A stretch of 64,000 bases of DNA from Castor canadensis. Its lineage: Eukaryota > Chordata > Mammalia > Rodentia > Castoridae. The stretch covers positions 76,077,501 to 76,141,500 of the forward strand of contig NC_133386.1 in assembly GCF_047511655.1 (NCBI RefSeq), in the 5' to 3' direction. Position 1 is the first letter of the stretch; the number at the start of each line of letters is the position of its first letter. Of this stretch, positions 13,114-25,200 are shown one piece after another. A model generated the notes under the pieces. That model worked only from the letters and a program-made list of their open reading frames with translations, searched no databases and was not told the DNA's origin. The position numbers were made by a program, and so were the translations under genes.

Positions 13114-15340
13114 ACTTAAAATTGTTATCCTTCCATTTAGTTTTCTGGCAGTGTATAGTAATTACAACCTTCTTCAACCTCCATCATGATGAATACTAAT
13201 TTTATGTTACATTATATAGTGGGAAAAACTTATGGAACTTGGCCAATGCCACATTTAGTTTTAAGTCAGTTTAAATCATTTAAGATTAATGCATTGTGTT
13301 ACCAACACTTTGAAGACCCAGGGTTTGAAGAGGACTGTTAGATAGGGTTGTTTGCCATAGTGTCTATCCTGTAGCTATTGAAACTCCACAAAATGACTTC
13401 GTCTGCCATAACGTTTGTGTGAGCATTCTTGGGGAAACTTGCTTTTTAGCTTCAAGAAATAGCTGAAAGTTAATCACTTGGATTATGTTATGTTTTGTAC
13501 TGAAAATAGGAGTAATAGATCTGCCCTCTGAAATCTGGGGAGAGTAGAGTTTTTAATTATTTTATTATTTAAGGATACATCTTAAACTGTTTAACAAAAT
13601 TGAAGTGTGTAAGCCCTATGACTTTCTGATGATGATACAATTCAGACTATCTAGAATCTTAGGTTTGTATTAATTAAACTAAATTTAAATGGTAACTTTG
13701 GATATATAAGGACTTTCCAATAAAATTTTTTTCAATAAAAATTTCCAACATTATTTGAGATTTCTACTTAGATATATACTATGTTTTTTTTTTCCTTACA
13801 GCTGGAATCAGCTTACTAAAATAGGAAACACTTCCTTTTAGTGAAGGTAAAATTAATTTTAATTATTTGATTACAACCTTACTAGTAGAATTAGAATTGA
13901 AATATCAGTGTTCATTGAACCAAACCTGGTTGAAGAGTTGCATGGTGGTTTGTAGATGCCATGTGAAATTGTCCTAATTTTTATATTTTAGGAAATAGAG
14001 GTAAGAGGAAAGTCTAAAATACTTTCAGAAGTTACTGAATTCAGTTGAAGTATGTATGTAAACGCCTGAAATAATAAACATTTTTCTTTTTTATGAAAGG
14101 AAGCCACAGTCTCTAATACAAGATTAAGGTGGAATATTTTATTTAAGGAGTAACTAAAAAATTGACAAAACATCTGGCCATCTTGTACACAAAAGTGCTG
14201 GTATGTTGTCCCTTTTCCAGTGTAGTATTTACCAACAGGTAAGTACATTTTTAGTTGCCAAGAAGTTACTATCTTAGTAATTTATATTTTCTGAAGTTAT
14301 AAACAACTACCAGCTTTGTGAGAGTGAAGTTGGAGAGGCTGGATAGTCATCGTAACTTAGAATAGGTAAGTTGACACATGTGAAATGCTTAAGATTCTTG
14401 GTGCTAGACCACACAGAATTTCATGGTGTTAACACAAGCTTTTACCCAGGGAGTATCTGTACTTGAACCAGTGGTTCTGTAAGGTTGTAGTTTTCTGAAT
14501 CTTCCGAATGGAGGTTTTACTTGATCACAAAAATAAGGTTAAACATGAAAACAACAACAGCTACATTTTGGAAATCTCAGACCTTTACTTTAAAAATCTC
14601 TTAATGTTTGTCTTTCTTGAGCTAATACTGTCCATTGTATAGAGTTACTTTTTTTTTAAAATGAAAGAAACGACTCCTAGAAGTAAAGCAGTTTAGCAAC
14701 CCTTTTTATAGGCCTTAAATCCAGCAGTTGGTATACAGGGTTATGTTGCAGAGAGATGAGGGGATTGTGAAACAAATTAAAGTTGTAGGAATAACACAAA
14801 AGGTAAATTAATAATTATTTGAGATGGAAACAACCTGTGCTTTGAATATGTCTCTCTTTGATGAGAACCTGCTCCAGATTATCTGAGACAGAGGTATTGC
14901 AATGGCTCCTTGGGGTAGAGGATGTATCGTCTTCTGTTCCTCACACAGCCAGGCCATACAAATAATGGACCCCAGCATGTTAAAATGTGGTTTATATTCA
15001 GCATCAGAATTAAGTAGGCATAGTTACTGAATTCAAGTCTCAACACTACCTCTCAAATTCCTGTATCAACATAAAAAGTAATTTGTGCATTCTGCTGGTG
15101 GATTGGGAAAAATAGGTTAAATTAAGTGGAAACATTTTAATATTTAATCTTTGCCTAGTGCCTTCATGACTTCTGAAAATTAAGTGAAAGCAGTAAGTCC
15201 TATTTGCTGAAAGTAAAGTATTATCTTCCCACAGGCTTTTCCTGATGCTCACCAATTGGAAATTTCCCACTACCATTATTTAAGAAAACTATTATAGCCT
15301 CTATATATAAATCTGCCCTGTACTATACATTATTTCTATG
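13114..15340. other. Intergenic, nothing recognised
   Basis: AT-rich sequence with only chance ORFs. Confidence 0.5.
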
Positions 15341-15344
15341 TGTG

Positions 15345-15478
15345 ACTTGTCTCCTTCACTAGATTGTAAGCCTTTGGAGGTCAGAAAAATGCATCTAAAT
15401 TCACTGTATATTCCACCACATCCAGCACAGTGCCTTACACTTACTTGCTATTCAATAAATACTAAAATAATGGACATT
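15345..15478 (+). repeat. L2-type LINE 3' end
   Basis: Contains TAGATTGTAAGCC, AGCACAGTGCCTTACAC and TTCAATAAATACT in the order seen at the 3' end of L2 elements. Confidence 0.6.
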
Positions 15479-15626
15479 ATTGAAGTTTGATGTCTATGAA
15501 CCCTTTAGATGAGTGTATTATTTTCTTAGTAAATATACTTCTGGTACACGTAATTGTATCATTTATCAAAAATCACATTTAAAAAAAGAATCCTTGGGCC
15601 ACAAAAGTAATAATTAACATTTACCA

Positions 15627-15808
15627 TTGGGTGCTAGTGGCTCATGTGGTTTGAAGCTAGCGCAGACAAATAGTTCCAGAGGTCCTATCTGGAAAATACC
15701 CAACATAAAAAAAGGCTGGCATAATAGCTCAAGTGGTAGAGCACCGTCTAGCAAGTGTGAGGTCCTGAGTTCAAACCTCAGTACCACCCCCCCAAAACCC
15801 CAGAAAAC
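15627..15808 (+). repeat. Composite SINE with internal deletion in the B1 half
   Basis: The tRNA-derived half is well kept, with A-box-like TAGCTCAAGTGG at about 15725 and B-box-like GAGTTCAAACC at about 15767. The B1 half lacks the TAATCC...GAGG central segment. Confidence 0.8.
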
Positions 15809-16254
15809 CCTACATATTTAATTGTACTGGCTCTTCATAGGTAACCATAGTTCCAGAGCAGCACTGTGTAATGGAAATACTATGCAAGGCACACATGCAG
15901 TTTTGAATTTCCTAGCCTCTTTAAAATAAAAACATTTTTAGCCCATTTCTAAAATACCGAAGTTAATTAAATATTTTCTGATTTTTATGCTAAGTCTTTG
16001 AAATCTGATGTGTATTTTGCACTTACAGCACACCTATTTTGATGGACCACAATTAAAGTGCTCTACAGACAAATGTGATTAGAGTGTAGTGTATTGGACC
16101 TATAGATCTAGTACTATAGTGCAGGCAATCCAAACCTCTCTTCTTTTTTTTTTATTTCATGTCAGTTCACTATTACAACCCCCAAAAGCTGTTTTTTGTC
16201 AAATAAATCCAAACAACTTTTTTTTTTGTATTAAGCATTGTACAAAGATGCTCG

Positions 16255-16405
16255 GTAGGCAGTTGTCACCTAATTTAATCTTCATAGTTTATGGGGGGAA
16301 GAGTCCTGTTTCAGATGTGAAGCTGCAAGGGCTGAGATAGATGAAGTTAACCTGTCCAATGACATGTTGCTAGTAGGATGTGAGCCTGGTTTCAGAAGCA
16401 GGTTC
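16255..16405 (-). repeat. MIR remnant
   Basis: Pattern of antisense MIR: TTTAATCTTCATA, then a GAAGCTGCAAGGGCTGAGATAG-like stretch and a GATGTGAGCCTGGTTTCAG-like stretch. Confidence 0.5.
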
Positions 16406-16561
16406 CATATCCCTTCTGGGAAGTTAAAAGCTTAATACAAGGCTGGAGAAAATTTCAAGCTATGTGAGTATTAAAAGTGGATACTAGACTATTAAAGAGG
16501 AAACACTGAAATAGGGTTATTTCATTTTCTTGGAGATGAGGTCTGTAGCAACAGTATTTTA

Positions 16562-16767
16562 TCTTTGCAGTACTGGGGATTGAACCCAGGGTCTTTGCAC
16601 ATGATAGGCAAGCACTCTATCACTTGTGCTGCACCCCCAGTGCAGCATTTTATCTTTCTTTAGGTGTGGATTTTAATGAACTTTCTGGCTGGTTTTGTAG
16701 TTCAGTGTAGACCCTGCATGGTATCACAAAGCCCTGGGTTCAAACACCCAGCACAGGTAAAAAAAAT
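16562..16767. repeat. Two ID-like SINE units in opposite orientation
   Basis: 16562-16641 is a minus-strand ID-like unit (CAGTACTGGGGATTGAACCC). 16686-16767 is a plus-strand unit ending in GGGTTCAAACACCCAGCACAG and an A-tail. Confidence 0.7.
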
Positions 16768-16914
16768 TTTTTCTTCTGACAGAAATTCATTTGTTTTTAA
16801 TCATAAGTCAATAGGGAAGTTTGTCTAATTAATACAATTGTTTCTGCTAAGAAATCATGGAAAAGGTGTTGGTTGTTGTAAAGACGTCTCATTTGAACAG
16901 ATCTGAAAACCTTT

Positions 16915-17088
16915 TATTTTTTGGTGGTAATGCGGTTGAACTCCAATTCTACCCCCTGGGCCACTCCACCAACCCTGTTTTTGATGATTTTCGAGATAGG
17001 GTCTAGCATACTGTTTGCCCAGGGCTGGCTTCAAACCATGAAGCCTCCTGAGTAGCTAGGATTATAGAGTGAGCTACTGCCACTGGCA
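16915..17088 (-). repeat. Composite SINE
   Basis: Reverse-strand ID half followed by the B1 half (CCTCCTGAGTAGCTAGGATT). The ID half has a small internal deletion. Confidence 0.8.
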
Positions 17089-17347
17089 TTAGGCTTCAGA
17101 ACTAGAAACTTAAGGTGTACTACCTTGGTGAAAAGTTGAACAATAATGTCAGAGTAACCCTTTAAGGAAGCAAACATTTTAAACAATGAGATGATACATG
17201 CAACTTGCCAGGTAGTAACAAGTATAAAGCACTTAAGGCCATGGTAGGCACTCCTTATTAATTCTACACCTTTTATACTTCAGTACAGCTGTAGCATTTT
17301 CATGTAAACGAGGGCTTATATAAAGATGATTCAAGAGGTATTTTGTT

Positions 17348-17348
<1 letters not shown>

Positions 17349-17393
<45 letters not shown>
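17349..17393. repeat. (TG)n microsatellite
   Basis: About 22 TG units at the tail side of the adjoining minus-strand SINE. Confidence 0.95.
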
Positions 17394-17396
<3 letters not shown>

Positions 17397-17548
17397 GTTT
17401 TTGCTGGGATGGAACCCAGAGCCAGGCAAGTGCTCTACCACAGCCCCGGTCCTTCCTTATTTTGATTATTTTTTGAGACAAGATTTCCCTATGTAGCCCA
17501 TGCTGACTTCAAACTGTTGATCTTCCAGAGCACACTAACATGTCTAGC
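17394..17548 (-). repeat. Diverged ID + B1 SINE
   Basis: GGATGGAACCCAGAG and GCAAGTGCTCTACCACAGCCCC show the ID part; the B1 half (TTTTTGAGACAAGATTTCCC) lacks the usual linker. Confidence 0.7.
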
Positions 17549-17817
17549 CCAAGAGTGTAAAAACTGCAAAAGTGAAACTAGTAAGTGTTAAGTATGTGCC
17601 TCAAAGTATTTCTAAAAGCTTAAGCTTTCCAGCATGAATGTATTGGTCATGTTAGTTTATAGTGGTGAGAATCAGTGAAATTTACACTAATATACTACTA
17701 CTGTGGAATTGGTACCACCGTCCTAGGAAGAAATTTGACAGTATATGTCAAGAATGTTAAGGTTCTTGCCCTTTGACCCAGTAACTGTATTAAAGTCGAT
17801 CCTAAAGAAATTGGAAA

Positions 17818-17912
17818 TGGGGCTTATGGAATGGCTCAAGTAGTAGAGCTCCTGCCTTGCAAGCACAAGGCTCTTGAGTTCAAACCCCAGTACCGCCCTC
17901 CTCCCCGCCCAA
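17818..17912 (+). repeat. ID-like SINE
   Basis: tRNA-derived unit with GGCTCAAGTAGTAGAGC and GAGTTCAAACCCCAGTACCG motifs, no B1 half. Confidence 0.8.
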
Positions 17913-18139
17913 AAAATTAGAAATGTGTGCACTTGTGATCAGAAATGGTGATCATAGTATCAGTGAGCTTAAGTGGTAGCAATAGCAGAATGAAAGATGT
18001 TACAATGAAAAGGAAAATTATGCATCATTAAAGATGACTCGTGTTTTCGGAAGAATACGAGAAAATATTCGTGTGTTTTAAGTAATTTCGGAGTGTCTTC
18101 TCACTTTGGAGAGTGACATCCTAGGGAAGAGATGACAAG

Positions 18140-18310
18140 GATCATGGCAGTGCCGGTCTGGGTTAGGACGCCTTCAGATCCCGGTTTTGCTAGCTGTATG
18201 ATCCTGAGCAAGAGCCTGTGCCTCAGTAATGTGGGGGTAAAATGATTGAAACTAGAGTACCCACGTCGTGGGGTCAATGTGCGAACGTTAAATAAAAGTG
18301 CTTAGGGCGC
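18140..18310 (+). repeat. MIR
   Basis: Sense-strand MIR: GATCCCGGTTTTGCTAGCTG, then TGCCTCAGTAATGTGGG, then TTAAATAAAAGTGCTTAG. It lies just upstream of the SNX14 CpG island. Confidence 0.75.
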
Positions 18311-18661
18311 CGCCTAAGTACATTTTTGCTGTTAGTACGATAATGTCTTCCTGCATCTCTCAAGAGCAGCGGAGAAGTGAGATGGATTAAGAACACGGGC
18401 TTCTAGTCCAACACTTGGGTTTAGGTGAGATCCGGGGTGTTGTGAACTGAGCTGCCCCTTGCCAGTGAAGCACAAAAGGAGCGCTCTCCAGTGGTAGCGG
18501 GCTGGGCGGTTTGGCTACTCCCGTATCCGCAGGGCGCCGCTCCTTCCTCTCTCCTGCGTGTCGCCTGGGGCTCGGGCCTGCGGCCCCGGGAGCTGGGAAG
18601 CTGGAGCGCGGCGGGGAGGACCCCAAGCCGCTCCCCATCGCGGGCAGGGCTCGCCTCGCTG

Positions 18662-18675
18662 ACTACAGTTCCCAG
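18662..18675 (+). promoter_or_regulatory. ZNF143/THAP11-type motif
   Basis: ACTACAGTTCCCAG matches the ACTACAnnTCCCAG promoter motif bound by ZNF143/THAP11 complexes at CpG-island promoters. It is a motif match only, about 430 bp upstream of the start codon. Confidence 0.7.
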
Positions 18676-18927
18676 CGGGCTTCGCGAGCCCCGGGCGCCG
18701 CGGGTAGCGGCTGCAGGGGACTTAAGTAGTCCGCGGTGCTCGGTAATAACCTTCTTGTCCGCGCTACAGGAGGTTACCGCATTCTAGGCTGCCAGTCGGT
18801 TTCCTAAAAGCTGGTCGCGGAAGCATGGGATCTGATAGGGGGGCTGAGCCGTATGACGCTAGGGACCCTGGGGTGGCGACCTCGGGCACGTCGTGCGACC
18901 GTCCCTCCGGCCGGCGGGGGCGGTGGC

Positions 18928-18939
18928 TGCGCAAGCGCA
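18928..18939 (+). promoter_or_regulatory. NRF1-type motif
   Basis: TGCGCAAGCGCA is a palindrome-like NRF1 site, flanked by GC boxes, about 150 bp upstream of the SNX14 start codon. Motif match only. Confidence 0.6.
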
Positions 18940-19088
18940 GCGGGGGCCGCGGGCGGGGCCTAGGCGACTGCAGCTGGCCGCGCCTGTCCGCCGGTGGCGG
19001 TATGTGGGTCCGCCGCCGGGCGGCCAGGCACTGGCAAGAAAGGCCGGCGAGGGTCTCCTCCACCTCGGCCTCGGCCGCGCGGAAGAAG

Positions 19089-19228
19089 ATGGTGCCTTGG
19101 CTGCGGGCGATGGGGGAGAGACTGAAGCAGCGGCTGCGGCTGGACGTAGGACGCGAGATCTGTCGTCAGTACCCTCTCTTCTGCTTCCTGCTGCTGTGCC
19201 TCAGCGTTGCTTCGCTGCTTCTCAGCAG
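19089..19228 (+). CDS. SNX14: SNX14 coding exon 1 (residues 1-46, split codon 47)
   Basis: Starts [19 protein letters not shown] and ends in the first membrane segment. Residues about 28-47 are hydrophobic and form the first arm of the ER hairpin; the basic [10 protein letters not shown] stretch before it would face the cytosol. The start context is AAGATGG, with A at -3 and G at +4. The same frame stays open upstream to an ATG at 18825, but the 19089 start matches the known family N-terminus. The donor is CAG|GTACGG after 19228 (phase 2). The following intron is 26.5 kb and carries most of the window's young retrotransposons. Confidence 0.95.
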
Positions 19229-19344
19229 GTACGGCCGCGGCCGCGGACGGGTGAGCCGTATGCAGGCCTCCGGGGACGGGGGCTGCGGGCCAGAGCTGAT
19301 GCGAGCCGCGGGCGACGCCGAGCTCGGGCCCCGCCGGCCCGAGC

Positions 19345-19353
19345 CCGGAAGTG
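19345..19353 (+). promoter_or_regulatory. ETS/GABPA-type motif in the start of intron 1
   Basis: CCGGAAGTG lies 117 bp downstream of the exon 1 donor, still inside the CpG island. Motif match only. Confidence 0.5.
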
Positions 19354-19430
19354 CGGCGGACGGTCGGGGGCGTAGGCTACCCGTCGCGGAGACAGTCCCC
19401 TCTCCAAAGCTACCTGGTTAGAACCTGACC

Positions 19431-20350
19431 TGCTTCTCTGCCCTTTCCCCAAGTCCAGACCGTTCCTGTTAGTGTGGTTCAAACTGTGACATCAGTTGGG
19501 CCAGCTCAGTTCTCTGAGACTGACTGTCAAGGGTTCAAGGTCCTGTTTCAGCTGCAGCTCCAGGCAGAAGCCCCGGCGCCTGCACACACATCGCAGTATC
19601 TATAAGATACGCCTAAAGAGGATGATTTAAAAAAAATTTTTTTTAGAAAGAAACTGAAATATTAGGAAAAGTTACAATTGGTGAGTTAAATTGACATTTT
19701 GAGATCAAAAGAAACTGGTAGGTTTCCTTGGTCTTGCCATTTCAAGAAATGATATCAGTGCTGTACATAGTAGAACTGTACTTTAAAACATCTCCATGCT
19801 GTTTTCACTGATATTTGGACATGACACCATTCTTGCTCTATCTCGAGGTAGTTGATCCCCCACGATAGCAGAGGGCAGGAATGCCCAAGGACTTGAACTT
19901 GGTTTTGCAGCATTTGCTGCCAGTATGCAGAAGTTGGGTTTCTTTCTTACTATATTTGCTTTGTTGATTCTGGGTTTAAGTAACAATTGAACTTAAAAAG
20001 CGATTGGTATCCTATCCTACAAAGCAGTGTGACTGGATTGTGGTGGTGAGGCGTTTGATTTTATGAGTGTGGAAGTGGGATCCTTAGCAGAGTAGGTAAT
20101 TACTTACCTTTCTGTCCTGTGGGAGGTATTTCAAGCTAGACTAACAGGTTCAGTGTGAAAAAAATGTAAACTTTATGTGATTATTAAGTCGTGTCCAAGC
20201 ATTCTTTTCTATATTTCTAGGGAACTGAGTCAGCTTAAGTCTCCAGGGTAGAACAACCATGGAGTAGGAGTAAGTTGAACTAGAATTCTGAGGTCGTTAA
20301 CTTGTGAAGTCATAGCATCTAATGTTATGTGTTCCTGAGAAATCACAGGA
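19431..20350. other. SNX14 intron 1, nothing recognised
   Basis: Single-copy-looking intronic DNA downstream of the CpG island, without supported exons. Confidence 0.5.
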
Positions 20351-20573
20351 TGCCCGGCGCCAGGGACTCACGCCTGTAATCCTAGGCACTCAGGAGGCAG
20401 GGATCCAGAGGATCGTAATTAGAAGCCAGCCTGGACAAATAGTTCCCAAGACCCTATCTAGAAAAGTACCCAACACAAAAAGGGCTGATAGAATTAACTC
20501 AAGTGGTAGAGTGCCTGCCTAGCAAGCATGAGGCCCTGAATTCAAACCCCAGTACCACCAAAAAAAGTCACCG
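20351..20573 (+). repeat. Composite B1 + ID-like SINE, well preserved
   Basis: Nearly complete: CACGCCTGTAATCCTAGGCA in the B1 half, GACAAATAGTTCCCAAGACC linker, CTCAAGTGGTAGAGTGCC and TTCAAACCCCAGTACCACC in the ID half, then a short A-tail. Confidence 0.9.
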
Positions 20574-21162
20574 GACGTCATCTGTTCTGTATTCCATGTA
20601 GCCTGTACCATGAATGTGTATTATACAATGAAGGGAGGAAACACATAAATTTGAGGGATTAGAATTATGAGTGAAATTGTTTTTTGCATGCTTTTTGATA
20701 TTTTCTATTTGTTACTGTAGTAATTAATTAAAGAGACCTTAAGCATCATAGAACTGTTTTTGAATAAAAGAATAGTTCAGTATCTTTCCAGGAAAAAATT
20801 TGGGAAGGTGTAGAATAGTTTATGTAATGTACTTTTTAGTGTCTATGTGTGCTTTTCTTTCAAATACATACATACGTTCATGTATATGCATATATATGCA
20901 TATATGCTTGTGTGTGCTTACACTTTCTCTAGAAGATTATACAAGAAAACCTGGTCCCTTCTGGGAGTGGGGAGTACTAGGTACATCTATTCTGAAATTT
21001 AAAAAAATTATGTATGTGTATATAAATAGATGGATAAAAGTCATTGGGACATAAGGATGAAATTAGAAGAAATGGAATGATCTGTTCAATAAATACTTTA
21101 TATATAAGTGGTTTCTACGGAGACATTTTCCCAGTTAAAATTTAGAAATAACTTAAAAAGAA

Positions 21163-21250
21163 ATTTTGATTTTGATGATACTAGAGTTTGAACTCAGGGC
21201 CTAACTCTCACTAGACAGGTGCTCTGCCGCTTGAGCCACTCCACCAGCCC
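21163..21250 (-). repeat. ID-like SINE half
   Basis: TTTGAACTCAGGGCC and AGGTGCTCTGCCGCTTGAGC mark the reverse complement of the tRNA-derived unit. Confidence 0.8.
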
Positions 21251-21674
21251 TTAATATTAGTTTTTGAAATTTTTTTTTCTTGTATAGTCTTGAAACTTTT
21301 AACTCCTAAATATTTTTCAAGGTATTATTCACTGTATACATTTTTCTTTAAATACGAATCAAAATTATGAATCTTATTTGTGCAAAGATAAATAGATATT
21401 ACCTTTGGATGTTTGTAAGAGTAACATACTTTACATATTTGAAATTATGTACTTATTTTATAATATTTATGGATAAGAGTATAAATACAACTATGTAGGT
21501 TTATTCATTTGTCATTTACAGTGTTAAATTTCAGTGTTATAATGAATACTTAAAGTTAATTCTAGTAATGGTAATGGTAATAATAATAGCTAATATTAGC
21601 TAATGATAATAGCTGTCTTATTTGCCCAGTTTCTGTGTTGAGTTTTCATTAATTTTCGAGGCAATTTATTGTGT

Positions 21675-21785
21675 GGTTGAAAGTTTTGAATCTGAACATT
21701 GACTGCAAGAATTTGATTATGGTTTCTCTATTTACCAGTTGTGGCTTTGGCTGAGTTATCGTTCATTTGTACAGTTCCCTCATTT
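21675..21785 (+). repeat. MIR, left part, interrupted by L1 copy 1
   Basis: Sense MIR segment ending at CAGTTCCCTCATTT. The same 14 bases recur at 28122-28135, after which the MIR continues, so one MIR was split by the L1 insertion. Confidence 0.75.
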
Positions 21786-22260
21786 TTTTTTTGTATTTAA
21801 TTATTCATATGTGCATACAAGGCTTGGGTCATTTCTCCCCCCTGCCCCCACCCCTCCCTTACCACCCACTCTGCCCCCTCCCTCAATACCCATCAGAAAC
21901 TACTTTGCCCTTATCTCTAATTTTGTTGTAGAGAGAGTATAAGCAATAATAGGAAGGAACAAGGGTTTTTGCTGGTTGAGATAAGGATAGCTATACAGGG
22001 CATTGACTCACATTAATTTCCTGTGCGTGTGTGTTACCTTCTAGGTTAATTCTTTTTGATCTAACCTTTTCTCTAGTTCCTGGTCCCCTTTTCCTATTGG
22101 CCTCAGTTGCTTTAAGGTATCTGCTTTAGTTTCTCTGCATTAAGGGCAACAAACGCTAGCTAAATTTTTAGGTGTCTTACCCATCCTCACCCCTCCCTTG
22201 TGTGCTCTTGCTTTTATCATGTGCTCAAAGTCCAATCTCCTTGTTGTGTTTGCCCTTAAT

Positions 22261-25200
22261 CTAATGCCCGCATATGAGGGAGAACACATGATTTTTGGTC
22301 TTTTGGGCCAGGCTAACCTCACTCAGAATGATGTTCTCCAATTCCGTTCATTTACCAGCGAATGATAACATTTCATTCTTCTTCATGGCTGCATAAAATT
22401 ACATTGTGTATAGATACCACATTTTCTTAATCCATTTGTCAGTAGTGGGGCATCTTGGCTGTTTCCATAACTTGGCTATTGTGAATAGTGCCGCAATAAA
22501 CATGGGTGTGCAGGTGCCTCTGGAGGAACCTGTGTCACAGTCTTTTGGGTATATCCCCAAGAGTGGTATTGCTGGATCAAATGGTAGATCAATGTCTAGC
22601 TTTTTAAGAAGCCTCCAATTTTTTTTCCAGAGTGGTTGTACTAGTTTACATTCCCACCAACAGTGTAAGAGGGTTCCTTTTTCCCCCCCATCCTCGCCAA
22701 CACCTGTTGTTGGTGTTGCTAACGATGGCTATTCTAACAGGGAATCTTAGTGTGGTTTTAATTTGCATTTCCTTTATTGCTAGAGATGGTGAGCATTTTT
22801 TCATGTGTTTTTTGGCCATTAGAATTTCTTCTTTTGAGAAAGTTCTGTTTAGTTCACTTGCCCATTTCTTTATTGGTTCATTAGTTTTGAGAGAATTTAG
22901 TTTTTTAAGTTCCCTAAATATTCTGGTTATCAGTCCTTTGTCTGATGTGTAGCTGGCAAATATTTTCTCCCACTCTGGGTATTCTCTTCAATTTAGAGAC
23001 CATTTCTTTTGATGAACAGTGCTTTTTAGCTTTATGAGGTCCCATTTATCTATGCTATATCTTAGTTGCTGTGCTGCTGGGGTTTCGTTGAGAAAGTTCT
23101 TACCTACACCTACTAACTCCAGAGTATTTCCTACTCTTTCCTGTATCAGCTTTAGAGTTTGTGGTCTGATATTAAGATCCTTGATCCATTTTGAGTTAAT
23201 ATTGGTATAGGGTGATATACATGGATCTAATTTCCATATATATTTCATATATATAATTTCATATATTTTCCATATATACTTCAATTTTTGCAGATTGCTA
23301 ACCAGTTTTCCCAGCAGTTTTTGTTGAAGAGGCTGCTATTTCTCCATCGTATATTTTTAGCTCCTTTGTCAAAGACAAGTTGGTTATAGTTGTGTGGCTT
23401 CATATCTGGGTCCTCTATTCTGTTCCACTGGTCTTCATGTCTGTTTTTGTGCCAGTACCATGCTGTTTTTATTGTTATTGCTTTGTAATATAGTTTGAAG
23501 TCAGGTATTGTGATACCTCCAGCATTGTTCTTTTGACTGAGTATTGCCTTGGCTATTCATGGCCTCTTGTGTTTCCATATAAATTTCACGGTACATTTTT
23601 CAATCTCTTTAATGAATGTCATTGGAATTTTGATAGGAATTGCATTAAACATGTAGATTACTTTGGGGAGTATAGACATTTTTACTCTGTTGATTCTACC
23701 AATCCATGAGCATGGGAGATCTCTCCACTTTCTATAGTCTTCCTCAGTCTCTTTCTTCAGAAGTGTATAGTTTTCCTTGTAGAGGTCTTTCACATCTTTT
23801 GTTAGGTTTACACCTAGGTATTTGATTTTTTTTTGAGGCTATTGTAAATGGAATTGTTTTCATACATTCTTTTCCCGTTTGCTCATTGTTAGTATATAGA
23901 AATGCTAATGATTTTTCTATGTTGATTTTATATCCTGCTACCTTGCTATAGCTATTGATGATGTCTAGAAGCTTCTGAGTAGAGTTTTTTGGGTCTTTAA
24001 GGTATAGGATCATGTCGTCTGCAAATAGGGATATTTTGACAGTTTCTTTACCTATTTGTATTCCTTTTATTCCTTCTTCTTGCCTAATTGCTCTGGCTAG
24101 GAATTCCAGTACTATGTTGAATAGGAGTGGAGATAGTGGGCATCCTTGTCTGGTTCCTGATTTTAGAGGGAATGGTTTCAGTTTTTCTCCTTTAAGTATA
24201 ATGCTGGCTGTAGGTTTGTCATCTATAGCTTTTATAATGTTGAGGTACTTTCCTTCTATTCCTAGTTATCTTAGAGCTTTTATCATGAAATGGTGTTGGA
24301 TCTTATCAAAGGCTTTTTCTGCATCCATTGAGATGATCAAGTGGTTTTTGTCTTTGCTTCTGTTAATGTGGTTTATTATGTTTATTGATTTTCGTATGTT
24401 GAACCACCCCTGCGTTCCTGGGATGAAGCCTACTTGGTCATGGTGAATAATCTTTTTGATGTGTTGTTGCATTTGGTTTGCCATTATTTTGTTGAGGATT
24501 TTTGCATCAATGTTCATTAAGGAGATTGGCCTATAGTTCTCCTTTTTGGAGGTATCTTTGCCTGGTTTTGGGATAAGTATAATACTGGCTTCATAAAATG
24601 TGTTAGGCAGTTTTCCTTCCCTTTCTATTTCATGGAACAGTTTAAGGAGGGTTGGTATCAGTTCTTCTTTAAAGGTCTGATAGAATTCAGCAGAGAATTC
24701 TATCAGGTCCTGGACTTTTCTTTTTGGGGAGACTCTTGATTGCTGCTTCAATTTCATTTTGTGTTATAGGTGTATTCAGGTGATTAATTTCCTCTTGGTT
24801 CAGTTTTGGATGATGATATGTATCTAGAAAGCTGTCCATTTCTTTAAGATTTTCAAATTCATTTGAATATAGGTTCTCGAAGTAGTCTCTGATGATTTCC
24901 TGGACTTCCATGATGTTTGTTGTTATCTCCCCTTTTGCATTCCTGATTCTACTAATTTGGGTTTTTCTCTCCTCATTTTAGTCAGGTTTGCCAGGAGTCT
25001 ATCGATCTTGTTTATTTTTTCAAAGAACCAAGTTTTTGTTTCATTAATTCTTTGTATGGTTTTTTTGATTTCTATTTCGTTGATTTCAGCTCTTATTTTT
25101 ATTATTTCTCTCCTATTCGTTTTGGGATTTGCTTGTTCTTGTTTTTCTAGGAGTTTGAGATGTATCATTAGGTCATTGATTTGGGATCTTTCAGTCTTTT

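Larger units (their letters stand above)
18483..19430. promoter_or_regulatory. SNX14: CpG island promoter of SNX14
   Basis: About 950 bp of GC- and CpG-rich DNA in an otherwise AT-rich window, covering the putative transcription start, the 5' UTR, exon 1 and the start of intron 1. No TATA box is evident. The separately listed ZNF143-, NRF1- and ETS-type motifs and GC boxes at 18916-18926 and 18951-18960 fit a housekeeping promoter. The exact start site cannot be read from sequence. Confidence 0.85.

Noticed and set aside
15700..15790. tRNA gene
   Set aside because: Box A- and B-like motifs belong to the tRNA-derived SINE half; no anticodon arm or acceptor stem of a real tRNA.
17233..17481. 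82-codon ORF with a His-Thr repeat (minus strand)
   Set aside because: The repeat is the (TG)n microsatellite read in frame.
18387..19063. Minus-strand ORFs in the CpG island, possible divergent gene
   Set aside because: GC-rich DNA lacks stops by chance; no recognisable protein and no splice sites.
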